Below are positions 43,488 through 57,106 of a DNA stretch of 64,000 bases, piece after piece. The translations under genes and the position numbers were made by a program. The DNA comes from Aedes albopictus (Eukaryota; Arthropoda; Insecta; Diptera; Culicidae). The stretch spans positions 44,985,464 to 45,049,463 of the forward strand of contig NC_085138.1 in assembly GCF_035046485.1 (NCBI RefSeq), in the 5' to 3' direction. The notes under the pieces were generated by a model that saw only the letters and a program-made list of their open reading frames with translations, was not told where the DNA came from and did no database searches. Every line of letters starts with the position of its first letter. The stretch's first letter is position 1.

Positions 43488-46400
43488 TGTAGAAAACACA
43501 CTTTGCTATTCGGTTTACTAAATTACAATGTCTTTATTGTAGCCTTCTCCTGACAGTCCTCCTGGCACAGCCTCCTATAACTGATGATGTTTCGCTATAC
43601 TACATATCTCCCTTTTTCCAGTAAATATAAAATATAAAATCAAAGTTCAACAGACAACAGTAATGTGAATGATGCACTTAAGTATTTGACACCTAACATG
43701 CCTTAAGATGTCCTTCTACTATTTTATATTCCATGCATTTAATCGAGTATACGTATCTTAACTTCAATACTGATGAATACTGGACTACATCACGGAAACT
43801 ACTTTGGTCGTCCATTGATAAGCAGCGTCATCCGTCGTCTATGTCATCACGCTTATCTAAATAGGGTGGGGAATATACTTCAAATTATTAAATAATTATT
43901 ATAAAGCAATGTTCGATACTTAGCTCTTCTCTTCCCTCTTCGATACAGACATTCTCTTCCCTCTTTTCACAAATGGAAAGTCTTACCTTACGCTTGCAGT
44001 TTCTGTGGCCAATGTTAACATCTGGGTTACAATACAATTCCTAAATAGAATTTAAAATAAAATAGTTTAAATTTAGTTTGATTTTTTTTTCGTGCATATC
44101 TTTGACACTCAAGAGGATGAAGTAAAATTTGTAAGACTTTCTGTATCTCGCGTTTTGGATTGCCAAATGCACTGAATTTTTTTTTTTTTAGTGTTTTAAA
44201 CTGAATCCTTGCACTTCCCTTTACCATAGATGGACTGAGGTTTCACCTCCTACATCTCATGGTAGACTGGATTGGCAGATGGTCTATGAAACCTTGTTCT
44301 TTCATATGACTTAGTAATAAAATTGTAACATCAAAAACGCAATTTAAATTTTTCATACGTGCTTCTCAAGAAACGGACTGGATGATTCGTTTTATTCCTT
44401 CGACTCTTTCTGTAATCGGGCCGAATTTCAACGATCTCCCTACGCTCTTTTGACAGAAATGGACCAGGAACAGTTTTCCTCTTCATTTCATACGGAGATG
44501 TAGACCGGAATCAGTGTCCCCTTTACTCTCTTCTATTTACCCAGGAGCGGACCGGACGATCTGTTTTATTCCTTCACTCCATACTTGGAATGGACCGAAT
44601 TTCAACAATCTCCCTTCGTTCCTGTTACAGAAACGGACTGAGATTTACAAACCTCCTTCGTTTCATACGGAGATGTAGACCGGAATCAATGTTCCCTTTA
44701 CTCTCTACTGATCAACCAGGAGCGGACTGGACAATTTGTGTTATTCCTACATTTCATTTCAGAAATGGACTGAATTTCCACAATTTCCCTACGTTCCTTT
44801 ATCAGAAACGGACTAGGATTATCATATCCTCTTCGTTCCTTATGGAGAAGTAGACCGGAATCACTCAGAGTGTTCCCTTTACTCTCTGCTGACAAAACTA
44901 GAGTAGTTCATAACAGTAATGCTCCTTCATTTCATTTTAGAAATGGACCGAACTGTACACATAGACTCAAACGGATTAAGATTCTTTAATCATCTTTGCT
45001 CTTTGAATCACTTTTAATGCTATTTACTAATCACCTTCAGCCTTGCCTTCAGCAATCCAATCCATTCGATTTATTCAAGGAATGGACAGAACAACAACCT
45101 CCGTATATATTTTTTTTAATTTTTTTTTTCAATCTTCTGATGTATTAAGGAAGAATTATTAGCACCACCGTATGCTGATAGTTTGAATTAGATGTTGAAC
45201 AAAACATTTTACCAAACGTTAATATTTATGTAAGTATCAGACAAAAATTTTGTACAGACACACCTGGTAAAAACCAATCACAAGTTACAGTTCCCCCAGA
45301 GAAAAACAGCATCCCTTTGTCGAAAGTCGGGTGAGTACTTGGGTGAGTAACATAACTCGTTTTTAAAGCCTAAGACTGCGTAGCCGTTAATCAATAAAGT
45401 CAACCTTACAGTCGATTTCCAACAGCATTAATATAAGTTTTCCGTGCGAAAACGTGTTTCAGTTTTTCTGTATGTTTCTGTCATTTTTTTTATTATGCTG
45501 TCTTCAATATTTTTAAGTACTATAAAATTCTCCATAACTGCACGATTTATTGAAGTCAATGCACTTTTTTTTCGTTGCCACAAAGTATGACGAAATGCTT
45601 ACCTAGTTCACGTGCCTCCAATAACAAAGTGCGATGTCATAAAAACAAAATGTTTTCATTCGAATTTCCATTCTATGGGAAGGTTTGAGTAAAAAGGTAT
45701 ATAAAATTTGCATTGTACATTCCCACTACTGGTGAAGAATAAAATCATAATCGTAAAAATAGAACTACTAAAATATGCATTTTTTTCGGTAATGTGCACT
45801 TAATTCAAGTATACAAGAACAATTTAGCATAGCACCGCTCATAACAATGTATAGCCTTAAAGCAAACATTCAACTATGCTTTTTTTGTGATAAGCCCAAA
45901 ATGTCCAATTTACGTGCTCAAACTTTATTAATAAATTGCTGGTTTTTCTAATATTTGATTGAAGTCATTTGTGTGTAGGTGCATTCATTATGTAGAAATG
46001 AAATCAAGGAATCTGTACATTCGTACTTATTTTAAATACAATGATTACACAAGGGCGCAAATTGATAACAAATCACATTGTAAAAATAGGCTGGTATAAG
46101 TATGTTAAGTATATATTAATTAGAACATCTTCACAATTTGTAAATTAGTTAAAAAACATCACCATTTAGGTTCACTTTTTTTTTCTTTTTATTTTTTTTT
46201 CAATGTTTTTTTTTTTTATTAGTATGCCACACAATTTTTTTTTAATAGTGCATTGTAATTTAAATTTTAGTGTGAAGGTAGTTGGGATAAACGTTTCATA
46301 ACTCATATGTAGAGCTATTAAATGTTCCACAATTTACGCAACACAACACAACGTAACATCATCGAGTTATGTACGTGGGAATTAAATTGTCCGTTCCATC

Positions 46401-47247
46401 AAATGTTGTTGAATGTGAACATAATAAAGTTTAGTTCGTGATATACCACTAAAAATTGATTTAGATTGAGATTTCTAGCAAGTAGGCTATGATGTCGGGA
46501 ACCATTATTACCTTGATTATTACTGAAACTGTCAAAAGGTAATCATTGAGAAAACTTACACGTTACACTGATAATGCAACTTCAATGCATAAAGCTCAGC
46601 GCTAAGGAGATTTGAATCTCGTTATTAGTGCTTATTTTCATATCATACAGTAGGTTTGTTTTTCGGAGCTCAGTGTAATTACCAAGAAAATCAACAACCG
46701 CCAAGTTCATAAGCATCTCTGTACATATCCTACTGCAATCAATAAAACACATCATCGCACATCAACATATCTTACATTATCATCAACAATCAAGGCAATA
46801 CACTACGCTTGCAAACCCACAGTAGTAAATCCTACCCTTGATCCTACCTGAATCCAAACGTGCTACTTATAGGATACAACTCTTGACACCATCTCGTTCT
46901 CATGTCAAACCTTTTTCCGCGTTGCTCTTTTCACAAGCTTGAAAGGCCCTCATGCGACTTCACTCCAGCTCCTCATCGACTTATACTTTCTGTTCCACCG
47001 AGTCCCGATAAAGGCATCCGATTGATGCTGCTTGTCTGATGTCTGGTACGTTCCAGTAGGTTCCGGTATTCCTTCTTCCATCCACGATCGGACTTCCTCC
47101 TGCGCGTGTTTCGATTAATCTCGTCGCCAATGTAGAAAACACACTTTGCTATTCGGTTTACTAAATTACAATGTCTTTATTGTAGCCTTCTCCTGACAGT
47201 CCTCCTGGCACAGCCTCCTATAACTGATGATGTTTCGCTATACTACA
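43488..47247 (-). mobile_element. Non-coding LTR retrotransposon with identical LTRs
   Basis: Two 117-bp direct repeats that look identical (43488-43604 and 47131-47247), with TG...CA ends, bound a 3760-bp element. AACAT is duplicated at 43483-43487 and 47248-47252. It reads on the minus strand: the LTR has AATAAA in that sense, a primer-binding-type sequence TTGGCGACGAGATTAATCG follows the 5' LTR (47130 down), and a polypurine tract GGAAAAAGGGAGATA sits at 43619-43605. No gag or pol frame exists. The interior is AT-rich with a 175-bp tandem repeat (44350-44960). It must depend on another element's proteins. The PBS suggests a Ty3/gypsy-like partner, tentatively. Confidence 0.85.
44350..44960. 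repeat. 175-bp tandem repeat inside the LTR element
   Basis: The word GGAGATGTAGACCGGAATCA occurs at about 44494 and 44669, and a variant at 44844. CCAGGAGCGGAC recurs at about 44541 and 44716. Both give a period of 175 bp. About 3.5 diverged copies are present. The frame 44590-44853 crosses the array and is not a gene. Confidence 0.8.
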
Positions 47248-47252
47248 AACAT

Positions 47253-47530
47253 CTGTTCCGTTGTAGCGCGTTCATCCATAACTCCAGCCTGATATTGCCC
47301 CACGAACTCTCTTGCAATTGGTGATACACGTGGCGAGAAAGTATCTTGTAGGCAGCGCTCAGTAGTGTGATCGCGCGATAGTTCCCGCAATCCAACTTGT
47401 CGGTCTTTTTGTAGATGGGACACACGATACCTCCCACCATTCCTTCGGTAATTCTTCCTTCTCCCAAATCTAGGTAATGGCCCAGTGTAGTGCTCTCACC
47501 AGCCAGTGCTTCTCCAGAGCCGGTGACCTA
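47253..47530 (-). pseudogene. RTE-like RT N-terminal fragment
   Basis: Two overlapping frames give [33 protein letters not shown] and, after a frameshift, [18 protein letters not shown] and then ATTEQMF. These are the first RT blocks of a non-LTR element. The 5' limit near 47530 is where the similarity fades. No endonuclease is seen. Confidence 0.75.
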
Positions 47531-48744
47531 CATACCTATACACATCCGAAATTGCGAATCAGAGGTGTACCTATCTTTCATCGTCTATTTCTCACCCTCT
47601 TCAAATGGCACCTCATAAACCGAGTACCCTGTGCACATTCTCTACTCATCTAACTTCCGACTGACTGACGCAATTTTCCGATCATCAGCTCAAATCAAAA
47701 CAAACCTTCGCCCACCTGCGCATGGCATGCCTACTTGATCATGTGGTTGACTCATCATCGATTGCCGTATTCCCACGGCGATTTTCCCATAACATGTATC
47801 GCCTCAACCAAGCTGTACCGATCGATTCTCCCAAAAATTAACGACCACTTCGCCAGAGTACCTACCGTGTGTCTGGGAAAATTTTCCTCTTCCAAATCGA
47901 ATTATTCAACGCAGACCGACGTCTTAACTGATGGCACCGCGTCGTCGTCGTCGTCGTCGTTGTTCTCGTCGCCATTGACATTGGCTTAATTTTCCGCGCA
48001 AAGGCCAACCTGATTGGATTTTTCACACGCGTCGTTTCTCGCCGAGAAAAAAATTAACGATCACATATCACCCAGTGATCACAGCAAACACAGGGCACGG
48101 GACACCCCGTCCGTAAAACGGCGGTGGTGGCGATCGCGGCATGGCGGCGTCATGGCACGATTGTTTTGGTTATGTGGCCGTTTTGACTGGTGAATTTTGT
48201 TTTACTAGACGACAAACCGGTGTTTTATTCCTGTCGCGATCGTTGTTATTTTTAAAACCGACACGCAACAACGCAATGAGGGAAAAAATGGGAATTTATT
48301 TTGTTGATGATCTGAATAAATACGGGGCAACGCCAGTTGACAGCATCTACGGACTCGGTTGATGAGTCTATATGGGGGCCATGATTGATCAGAGTCAACG
48401 GGATTGTAACGCAAACAATTAATAGAGCACGATTTCATTTATTGTCTTTATAAATTAAAAAAAAAAACTAAAACAATAAAAATACAAACTACAAAAACAT
48501 CTTTCAATTAGAGTGTGGAATAAGCAATTAAGTTAAAATACAGATAAATAAAAACAAAACAATCTTAAAATTCGACAGCAATGAAAAAACTATGTAGAAA
48601 GCTGTGCAACTGATTCGTAACTCAGTAGGCTTTTGGGAATAAGGCACTGCACATGTTGCTAAGGTAAATTTAACTAAATCTTTGACGTTTCGTGGCCTTG
48701 TTGTTTAAGATTGGATAGGGTGATTGTGGCAATTAATAACTGTT
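47531..48744. other. Intergenic sequence, no recognised gene
   Basis: A (TCG)n run lies at about 47939-47960. Short frames (47735-47989, 48141-48362) have no recognisable motifs. A partial match to the 58613-58721 MITE (GGCACTGCAC and TGGCCTTGTTGTTTA) is at about 48642-48710. Confidence 0.5.
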
Positions 48745-51700
48745 TCCCCAGGAGCTCCTTCTAGGATTCCTCCAAGACTTCCTTCCGGGATCTCCCTAGG
48801 AATTACTTCAGGAGTACCTTTCAGCATTCCCTTAGGCATTCTACCTGGGATACCTCCATGAATTTCTCTCTTGATGTCTCCAGCAACTTCATCCAGGCTT
48901 CCTCAGGGATCTCTTTATGAGATTCTTCGAGAGGTTTATTTAGGGCTCCATCAAAAGTTTCCACTGAGATTCTACCAGGAGTTTTTTTTTTATAGGGATT
49001 CCTAAAGAGGTTTTATCTGGGATTCCTACAGGATTTTCAGGGTTCCTATGGTAAATCCTTTCGGGATTACTCTTGCGATTGCTTTCAGAATTTCTCCAGG
49101 AATCTCCACTGGGATTTCTTCAGGAATTCCGGGTTCCTCCAGGAATTTCAAGATTTTTTCCAGGAATTTATTCCGAGATTCTTCCGAGAATGCTTTCGTC
49201 CAGGAAATCGTTCAGAGATTCTTGCTTATATACTTCTGAAATTCCTTCAAGAATTCCTCTAGAGATTCATCCAGGAGTTACTTCCGCGATTCCTGCAAGA
49301 ATTTGTTCCAAGATTCCTGCAGGAATTCGTTACAAGATTACAAGATTCTTCCCGGAATTCCTTCTGAGATTTCCCCAGGCATTCTTCTTGGGATTTCCCC
49401 AGGAATGCCCTCACGTGAAACAACTCTTGGAGCAGTTCTAGGAAGAACTTCTGGAGAAATCCCAGGAAAAGCTCCTAAAGGAATTTTAGAAGAAGGAAGA
49501 AGAACTCCTTGAGGGGTCTTAGTAGGACCTCCTGCAGGAATGTCAAAAGGAACCCAATTGGGAATCCCAGAAGTAACGCTTAATCAAACTCAGAAAAAAA
49601 AATCCTGAAGGAATCCAAGAAGGAATACCTCCCGGAGTGAATCCCAAAAGGAACATTTGCAGGAATTCCAGAAAGAGCTCCTGGAGAAATTCCAGAAAGT
49701 GTAATCCTCAAATGGAACAATCCTGGAAGGAACTCATTGAAAAATTCCAGAAGAAACTCCTAATGGAATCGCTAAAAACACATCTACAGGAAGCTCAGAA
49801 GGAATTCCCAATTAAAAATAATAGCTGAATAACAGGTTATTCAGCCAAAATTTTGAAAATCAAGCTGAAGAGCGGTTTATTCAGCCGTTGTATAGCAATA
49901 ATGTTTGTTGGGTTCCTGGAGGAACCTCGTAAATAATAGCTGCAGGATTTCCGGAATCGCTGGAGATATCCTGGAAGGAATTCCCAGAGAAATCGTGACA
50001 AGAATCCCGTTAAAAGTTCATGGAGGAATTTCAGAAAGAACTCTTGGGTGAAGCTCAGAAGGAATCTTAGTAGGTTCCTTAACTCCTGGAATAATCACAG
50101 AAGGAACTTCTAAAGAAATCCTGCACAAACCACAGGAAAAAAAAAACATAGAAAGAACTCCCTGAGGAGACCTTGACAGAACTCCTGGAGGAACCTTGGA
50201 ATGAATTTCTAAAGAAACTCGGAATGTATTCTTGAAGGAATCCCAGAAGAAATTCCTGGTGGCATACTGCAAGGTTGTTCTGGATAAATCCCCGATGAAA
50301 CGTTTTCAGGAATCTCAGAAGAAGCTTCTGGAAGTATCCCAGAAGGAACTACTAAAGTATTCCTGAAGGAGTCCCGGAAGAAATACTCGAAGGAATCTTG
50401 AATTGAAATTCTGAAGGAATTCCGGAATTGATTCCGGATGCAATCTAGGGGAGAACTTTTGAAGTAATCGCGTAAGAAATCCCGGATAATCTCAGGAGAA
50501 AATCCTCGACGAATACCCAAAGGCAATGGGAGGACTGCGAGAAGGAACTCCTTGAGGACTCTTTGAAGGAGGTTCTGGAGAATTATCGGAAGAAGTTAAA
50601 AACGCAATTGCGGATATATTTCTTAAGAGCAATCCCGGAATAATTTATTGGAGAAATTCAGGAAAAACCAATAAACAGCTCCTAGAGAAATCACAGAAGG
50701 AACGGCTAAGGAAATCCAGTAAGGCTTCTAAAAAAACTCCAGAAAGAATCCTAGGCGTCGACTTCTGGATGAATGTCAAAAGGAACTTCTGGACGAATCT
50801 AAGAAAGCATTCCAGGATAAATCTCAGAAGCAACTTGTGATTAATCTTAGGAGAAAATCATGGATGAATCCCTAAAGAAACTGTTGGAGGAATCCCAGAA
50901 GAAACTCTGGAAGTATGGGTTCCTACTGGAGGAGACCTCACTATCTCATAAGGAGATAACTTTCACAAAACTCCTAGAGGAACCCCGGCAGGGACACACC
51001 TAAAAGATTGCAGGAAATTTTTTTTCGAAGGAATTCTAAGTAGAACTCCTGGAAGATTTCCGAATGGATTAACTCATTAATGTATTTTAGAGCAAATCTT
51101 GGAAGGAATTCTTGACGAAAAACTGGAATTCCTCAAGAAGAAAAACTCCTTTTAGGAAGTTTTTAGAATACCCCACAAATTCCCTACTTTAAGAATTCCT
51201 CCAGGAGAACCTTCTAAGAGGTTTTTCTCCAGCTCAGCCGTTTCTTTTTGTGATTCCTCTAGGAGTTTTTATTGGAATTCTTCGTGAAGTTCGTTTGGAG
51301 ATTTCTCAAGGAACTCCTACTGGGATTTCTCTCTTTGAAGAGTTTTCCTTTTAAAGATTCCTCTTTCTGGAATTTCTCCAGGATTTTCTCCTGAGATGCC
51401 ATCAGGAGTTCCTTTCGAGTTTCTTCCGACATTCCTGTGGGAATTCCTTCCGGGATTCGTCCAGGAATTCCATACTAAACTCCTCAAGAAGTTTCTTCTG
51501 GGACTTTTTCAATAATGTTCGTGAGATTCGTTCAGGAATTCTTTTCGAAATTCTTTCGTCTAGGGTTGCTTAAGGGATTCCGTCCGGGGATTCCGTCTTC
51601 TGGGATTCCTGCTTGAGATTCTTCCGAAACTCCTCCGGAAGTTAATTCTGCATTTCTCTCAGATGTTTTATGGAAATCCTCATGGGGGTACACCAGGAGT

Positions 51701-51960
51701 TTCATATGGAATTATTCTATAAGATTCTAACAAAATTCTTACAGGACTTTCTGGAAGATTTCCTCGAACACCTTCTTAAGGAATTCTTCCAGTAATTTAA
51801 TAAGAAACTGCAACAAAAGTTTCTTATAGAGTTTCTCCAATAGTCGTACCAATAGTTCTATCTGGAAACTCGGTATTTCAGAAAAAAAAAAACATTCCAA
51901 AGGGAGGAGTTCTAGAAGAAAGAATCACTGAGGGAAATTTTAGATAATTCCTATAAGTAT
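48745..51960. repeat. Large strand-switching CCTGGAGGAATTCC satellite block
   Basis: The orientation is TTCC/CAGG at about 48745-49420, then GGAA/CCTG at about 49420-51175, then TTCC/CAGG again to about 51700, then mixed. The unit is close to 15 bp and half-palindromic (GGAATTCC). Frames such as 49073-49441 or 50209-50526 are repeat products. Confidence 0.8.
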
Positions 51961-54599
51961 CGCTCAAGCGTTTCAATATCCAGCGCTTCTCTACAGAAGG
52001 TGTGGAAAATGAGTACTGCCACACACTGGGGCAGAATTGAAAATACATGGAAAAAACCTCTAGCTCGTCGAGATGTTGAGATACTCATTTGGTGTCTTCA
52101 GAGAAAATATTTCTATGGACATGGTCGATATTCTGAGCGGTAGTCAATTTTTCTTACGTTATTCGCATAAAAGTCCTATAAGTCATTTTGGCCATCTTTC
52201 ATTTTAGCGATATGGTGTCTTCGGCAAAGTTGTTCGGCTATTTATGCTGAAAAAGTTTGCTGAAGACGTCAAATTTCCAAAGCCTACTATTCTTGAGATA
52301 TTAACCGATTTATAAAATACCTATCTAAAATCGATTTTTTTTTTCATTAAAATACGTTTTTAAACAAATTTAATGTCCGTTTTCGAGTTATAATAATGAA
52401 AAATACTAAAATAAAACATATATCGAGGAAATTAGTTGGAAAAATAAAATATGCATTGATTTTATATAGAAAGTTCCCAAAAATCACGCAAAATGTATAT
52501 AGGACGTTCTTGCAGTTTTTTCATCGGCAATCACCTAAAAAATACATTAGCTTTCATGTAAAAAAATTTCACAGACATGATATTTAATGATTTTTTCTAA
52601 ATTGGGTTTAAAGTTTACTGTTTTGAGTAAATTAGTACAAAATTCATGCTCATAAAATACTACGTTTTAAGATACCAAGTGAACCATGAAAAGTATAGAT
52701 GCAATTCAATCACAGGTTTAGTTGTTTCTAATCTCCAAACAAATTGTAAAGCACAAAAATGTCCCAAACGCCAATGAAAGTATGCTTTGGTTTTATCATT
52801 CGTCAATGCGTTATACAGTCACACACCATGAATATTTTTGATTGTATGATTATTATCTTATTTAATACAGATATTAAAAAAATGTGGAGAGTTATAAGCA
52901 TTAATAAATGCATTCAATGATCTAAAAACTCAAAAGCATGTGAGTAAAAAATGCAGAAAAGCTTTTCAATTAGTTCAACCCAGTCGTACGTACTAAATAT
53001 TTAAATATTTAGCGTATTGCGGAGATTCCACCTGTTTAGACTCCTGCGCGAAAATTAGTTGCGTGGATTTTTCTTGCGTGGGCCCACAGATATAAAACCA
53101 GACCGCGTCCTGGTGAATATTTTACGTTGTGCTGTTAGGTACACATTTGGTGATAGTTTTGCATTGTAAACAAATATTTATAACGCACCTACGCTGAAAA
53201 TGAGCCTAATCATTTATTTGCGTCGGAATCTATAAATCTTCACAACGGACAATAATAAGCAACATTAATAACAATTCATCAGAAATATACCAGTAAAAAC
53301 TATTCTTTGTTATTTGATTCCTCTATTATTTAGCTGTCTTTCGAATTAGTGGCCATCACAGGAAGCAAACATATGTCTAGATCTCTACAAAATCTGGATG
53401 TGTTGTAAAACAGTCGTTGAATCATCACGCAAATACATTACGTTCGAATAAATCATTAACGAATGATAAATCAAGGCATGCTTTTATTGGCGGCATTTGG
53501 GACATTTTTGTGTTTTACAATTTGTTTGTAGATTAGAAACAACTAAATCTATGACTAGATTGTATCTATACTTTTTATGGTTCACTTGGTATCTTAAAAC
53601 GTAGTATTTTATGAACATAAATTTTGTACTAATTTACCCAAAACAGTAAACTTTGAACTCAATTTAGAAAAAATCATTAAATATCATGTCTGTGAAAATT
53701 TTTTACATGAAAGCTAATGTATTTTTTAGGTGATTGCCAATGAAATCACTTGCCCGACTGCAAGAACGTCCTATATACATTTGGCGTGATTTTCGGGAAC
53801 TTTCTATATAAAATCAATGCATATTTTATTTTTTCCAACTAACTTCCTCGATATATGTTTTATTTTAGTATTTTTCATTATTATAATTCGAAAACGGACA
53901 TTAAATTTGTTTAAAAAAGTATTTTAATGAAAAAAATCGATTTTAGATAGGTATTTTATAAATCGGTTAATATCTCAAAAATAATAGGCTTTGGAAATTT
54001 GACGTCTTCAGCAAACTTTTTCAGCATAAATAGCCGAACAACTTTGCCGAAGACACCATATCGCTAAAATGAAAGATGGCCAAAATGACTTATAGGACTT
54101 TTATGCGAATAACGTAAGAAAAATTGACTACCGCTCAGAATTTCGACCATGTCCATAGAAATATTTTCTCTGAAGACACCAAATGAGTATCTCGACGAGC
54201 TAGAGGTTTTGCCTTTCTCGTACACTAAGTGTACTGGAAAAGCTATATGTTCACTCCAAAAATGACTTTTTGATAGAAGGCCCGGAGGGTCGAGTCACAT
54301 ATACCAATCAACTCAGCTCGACGAATTGAGGTGATGTCTGTGTGTGTGTATGTATGTGTGTGTGTGTGTGTATGTATGTGTGTGTGTATGTGTGTGTACA
54401 AAAAAAAACTCACATCACTTTTTGGCAGTAAACCTCATCCGATTTCAATGACCGACGGTTCATTCGACGCGGAATCTGGTCCCATTGTTTCCTATTGAAA
54501 ATGGTTCGGATCGGTCCAGCCGTTCCGGAGTTATGGCCATTTAGGTGTTCCGGATCGGTACCCCAGGAAGGGGCCAGATATGAAAACGCTACAAACCCA

Positions 54600-55990
54600 T
54601 TCATGCGACACATCAAACCACGGCACTTTCGAATACATGATGAACGGTAAACAGGAAAATAGTCTCGGGCCATATCTGAACCGGTAGTGTTCCGGAACCG
54701 GTTCCGGGTGACCCGCCGGAAGTGGCCAAACATGAAAGTGAACCAAACCCTTCATGCGACACATCAAACAGCGGATTTTTCGATAACCTGATAAACAGTA
54801 GGCAGGAAAACATTCTCAGACCATATCTGAACCGGTAGTATTCCGGAACCGGTTCTGGGTGTTCTGCCGGAAGTGGCTAAATATGAAAGTGAACCAAACC
54901 CATGCATGCGATACATCAAACAGCGGCTTTTTCGATAGCCTGATGAACAGTAGGCAGGAAAATATTCTCGGACCATATCTGAACCGGTAGTGTTCCGGAA
55001 CCGGTTCCGGGTGATCCGCCGGATGTGGCCAAATATGAATGTGAACCAAAGCCATACATGCGACACATCAAACAGCGGATTTTTCGATAACCTGATAAAC
55101 AGTAGGCAGGAAAACATTCTCAGACCATATCTAAACCGGTATTATTCCGGAACCGGTTCTGGGTGTTCCGCCGGAACTGGCTAAAGATGAAAGTGAACCA
55201 AACCCATGCATGCGATACATCAAACAGCGGCTTTTTCGATAGCCTGATGAACAGTAGGCAGGAAATTATTCTCGGACCACATCTGAACCGGTAGTGTGCC
55301 GGAACCGGTTCTGGATGTTCCGCCGGAAGTGGCTAAATATGAAAGTGAACCAAACCCATGCATGCGATACAACAAACAGCGGCTTTTTCGATAGCCTGAT
55401 GAACAGTGGGCAGGGAAACATTCTCAGACCATATCTGAACCGGTAGTGTTACTGATCCGGTTCCAGATGTCACGCCAGAAGTAGCCAAGTATAAAAATTA
55501 ACCAACCCCTTACATGCGGCGCATCAAATCGCAAGCTCTTCAGGCAACCTGATAAACGGCTAATAAAAGAGAATAGTTCCAGATCATATTTGGATCAACC
55601 GATAGAGTTCCGGAACCGGTTCCGGGTGTCCCGCTGGAAGTGGTCAAATGTAGTAGATATCAAAACCCATGCCTGCGGCACATTAAACAGCGGCTTTTTA
55701 AAAAAAGTGATGAACGATTAGTCAGAAAATAGACCACAACGAAGATCTTTATAAAGACTACCGATAGTGTTCCAGGACCGATCTAGGGTGTCCAGCCGGA
55801 AGTAGCCAAATGCCAAAAAGAACCAAACCTATGCATGCGACACATCGAACCGCGGTCTTTTTTCAAACCATGAAGAACGATTAGCAAGAAAATAGGCTCA
55901 GACCACATTAGAGGCTACCGATAGTGATGCAAAACCAGCATTGGGTACTTCCTAGGGTGCTTCGCAGGAACTTCAAATATGAACAAAGTC
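54600..55990 (+). repeat. 152-bp monomer array in the LINE 5' region
   Basis: The word CCGGTAG starts at 54681, 54832, 54984, 55288 and 55440 and its variant at 55136, a period of 151-152 bp. Three more diverged units follow to about 55990. Each unit contains GGAACCGGTTCCGGGTG, CATGCGACACATCAAACAGC and CAGGAAAATATTCTCGGACC variants. Overlapping antisense frames (54410-55117) are products of the array. Confidence 0.85.
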
Positions 55991-56739
55991 AATGCAAGCG
56001 ATAAATATGTGTAAGAAAACAAAATCTTGACTGAACGAAGGCCACATACATACAGACGTCTAACTCTACTCACTCTCCATCGTCCTTATTTTCAACGGCT
56101 GAAACAATTATTAATCGTTGTTGCTCGTTTGACGTCTACTCACTACCAACATCAAGCCGCAGTGAAACGCAACCTGATTAGCATTTGGCGATTATTTTTT
56201 CGTAACGATGAATATAATAGCAATATGTTACAAATGATATGTCTGTTTGTCTGTACTAAAGCAATCTCATCAAATCACTGAGGTGTAAAAATATACAGTA
56301 GGATAGGTCAACGTTATATGAGAAAATTATCGCATCAACCCCGGAGAAAGTTTTTTCAATCCTCTTTTCCGTTTAAATCTACTGGGATTTTTTTATGGGA
56401 TTTAGTATGGGCAATTCCATTTGCTTTCATTTTTTGTCAAATTTTACATGAATTTTGTAACCTATGATAATAAAATATAGCCTAAAGTGTGAAGAAAAAA
56501 CTATGTCGAAGACCGTAAAGCAGGGCTGTCTAACATACGGCCCGCGGAATCGATGAATGAAACTTGGCCCAAGGATTAAAATATTTGAAGATATTTCATA
56601 TTTCAATAAAATTTAATATTAAAAAAAAATTCGAAAAGTTTATTTTTAATATTAAATTTTATTGAAATATGTTTTGTTAAAAATTTTCAAAGATTGAAAA
56701 ATTTAAATACATAAATTTAAAAATTTTAAACTTGAAAGG

Positions 56740-57106
56740 TACAGCCACACGGCGTGTGTATGGGAAAGGTTTATAACAAAAAAATAGGCATCGTCAAATT
56801 TTTCGCTATTCAAAAATAGAGGCTTTCAGCTTTCATTTGCACGGTCCCTCAAAAAAATCCACCGAGGGATCTCGAACAACTTTTTCAGAATACTGTTTTT
56901 CCCCATACAAAATGAACGGTTCCAAATTAATCCCTATTTCTACTTAACAAACATACCCAATTTTTGTATGAAAAAGTTCCCCCGATGGAATATTTCGATG
57001 TTGGGCTTGAATGAAAGCTAGAAGCGTCAACTTTCACGTAACGTAAAACTTAGCAATGCCTATTTTTTTGTAATTAATTTCTTCTACCAGACACACCGTG
57101 GCCAAA
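56740..57106. mobile_element. MITE with ACAGCCACACGGCGTGTG ends
   Basis: The left end AGCCACACGGCGTGTGT and the right end ACACACCGTGGCC are inverted, and both run into TTATAACAAAAAAATAGGCA and its complement. Inverted words such as CTTTCATT and AATGAAAG lie farther in. It is inserted in the deleted body of the LOA-like copy. A hAT-like end, CAGGGCTGTCTAACATACGG, is at about 56522, but I find no partner end. Confidence 0.6.

Larger units (their letters stand above)
42365..47530 (-). mobile_element. RTE-like LINE relic split by an LTR element
   Basis: Fragments on the minus strand in order are about 47530-47253 (start of RT), then 43487-43270 (more RT), then 43272-42370 (rest of RT and C-terminus). 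The 3' end has GGTAAGGTAAG near 42355-42366, a short tandem as in RTE-type tails. At least two frameshifts and an internal deletion after SAYDTIDR make it dead. No RNase H is present. The clade call is tentative. Confidence 0.7.

Noticed and set aside
54410..55117. Overlapping antisense frames with repeated residues as a repeat protein
   Set aside because: They translate the 152-bp LINE 5' monomers; several frames are open only because the unit lacks stops.
56522..56560. Complete hAT element starting CAGGGCTGTCTAAC
   Set aside because: Only one end is visible, and no inverted partner or 8-bp duplication was found.
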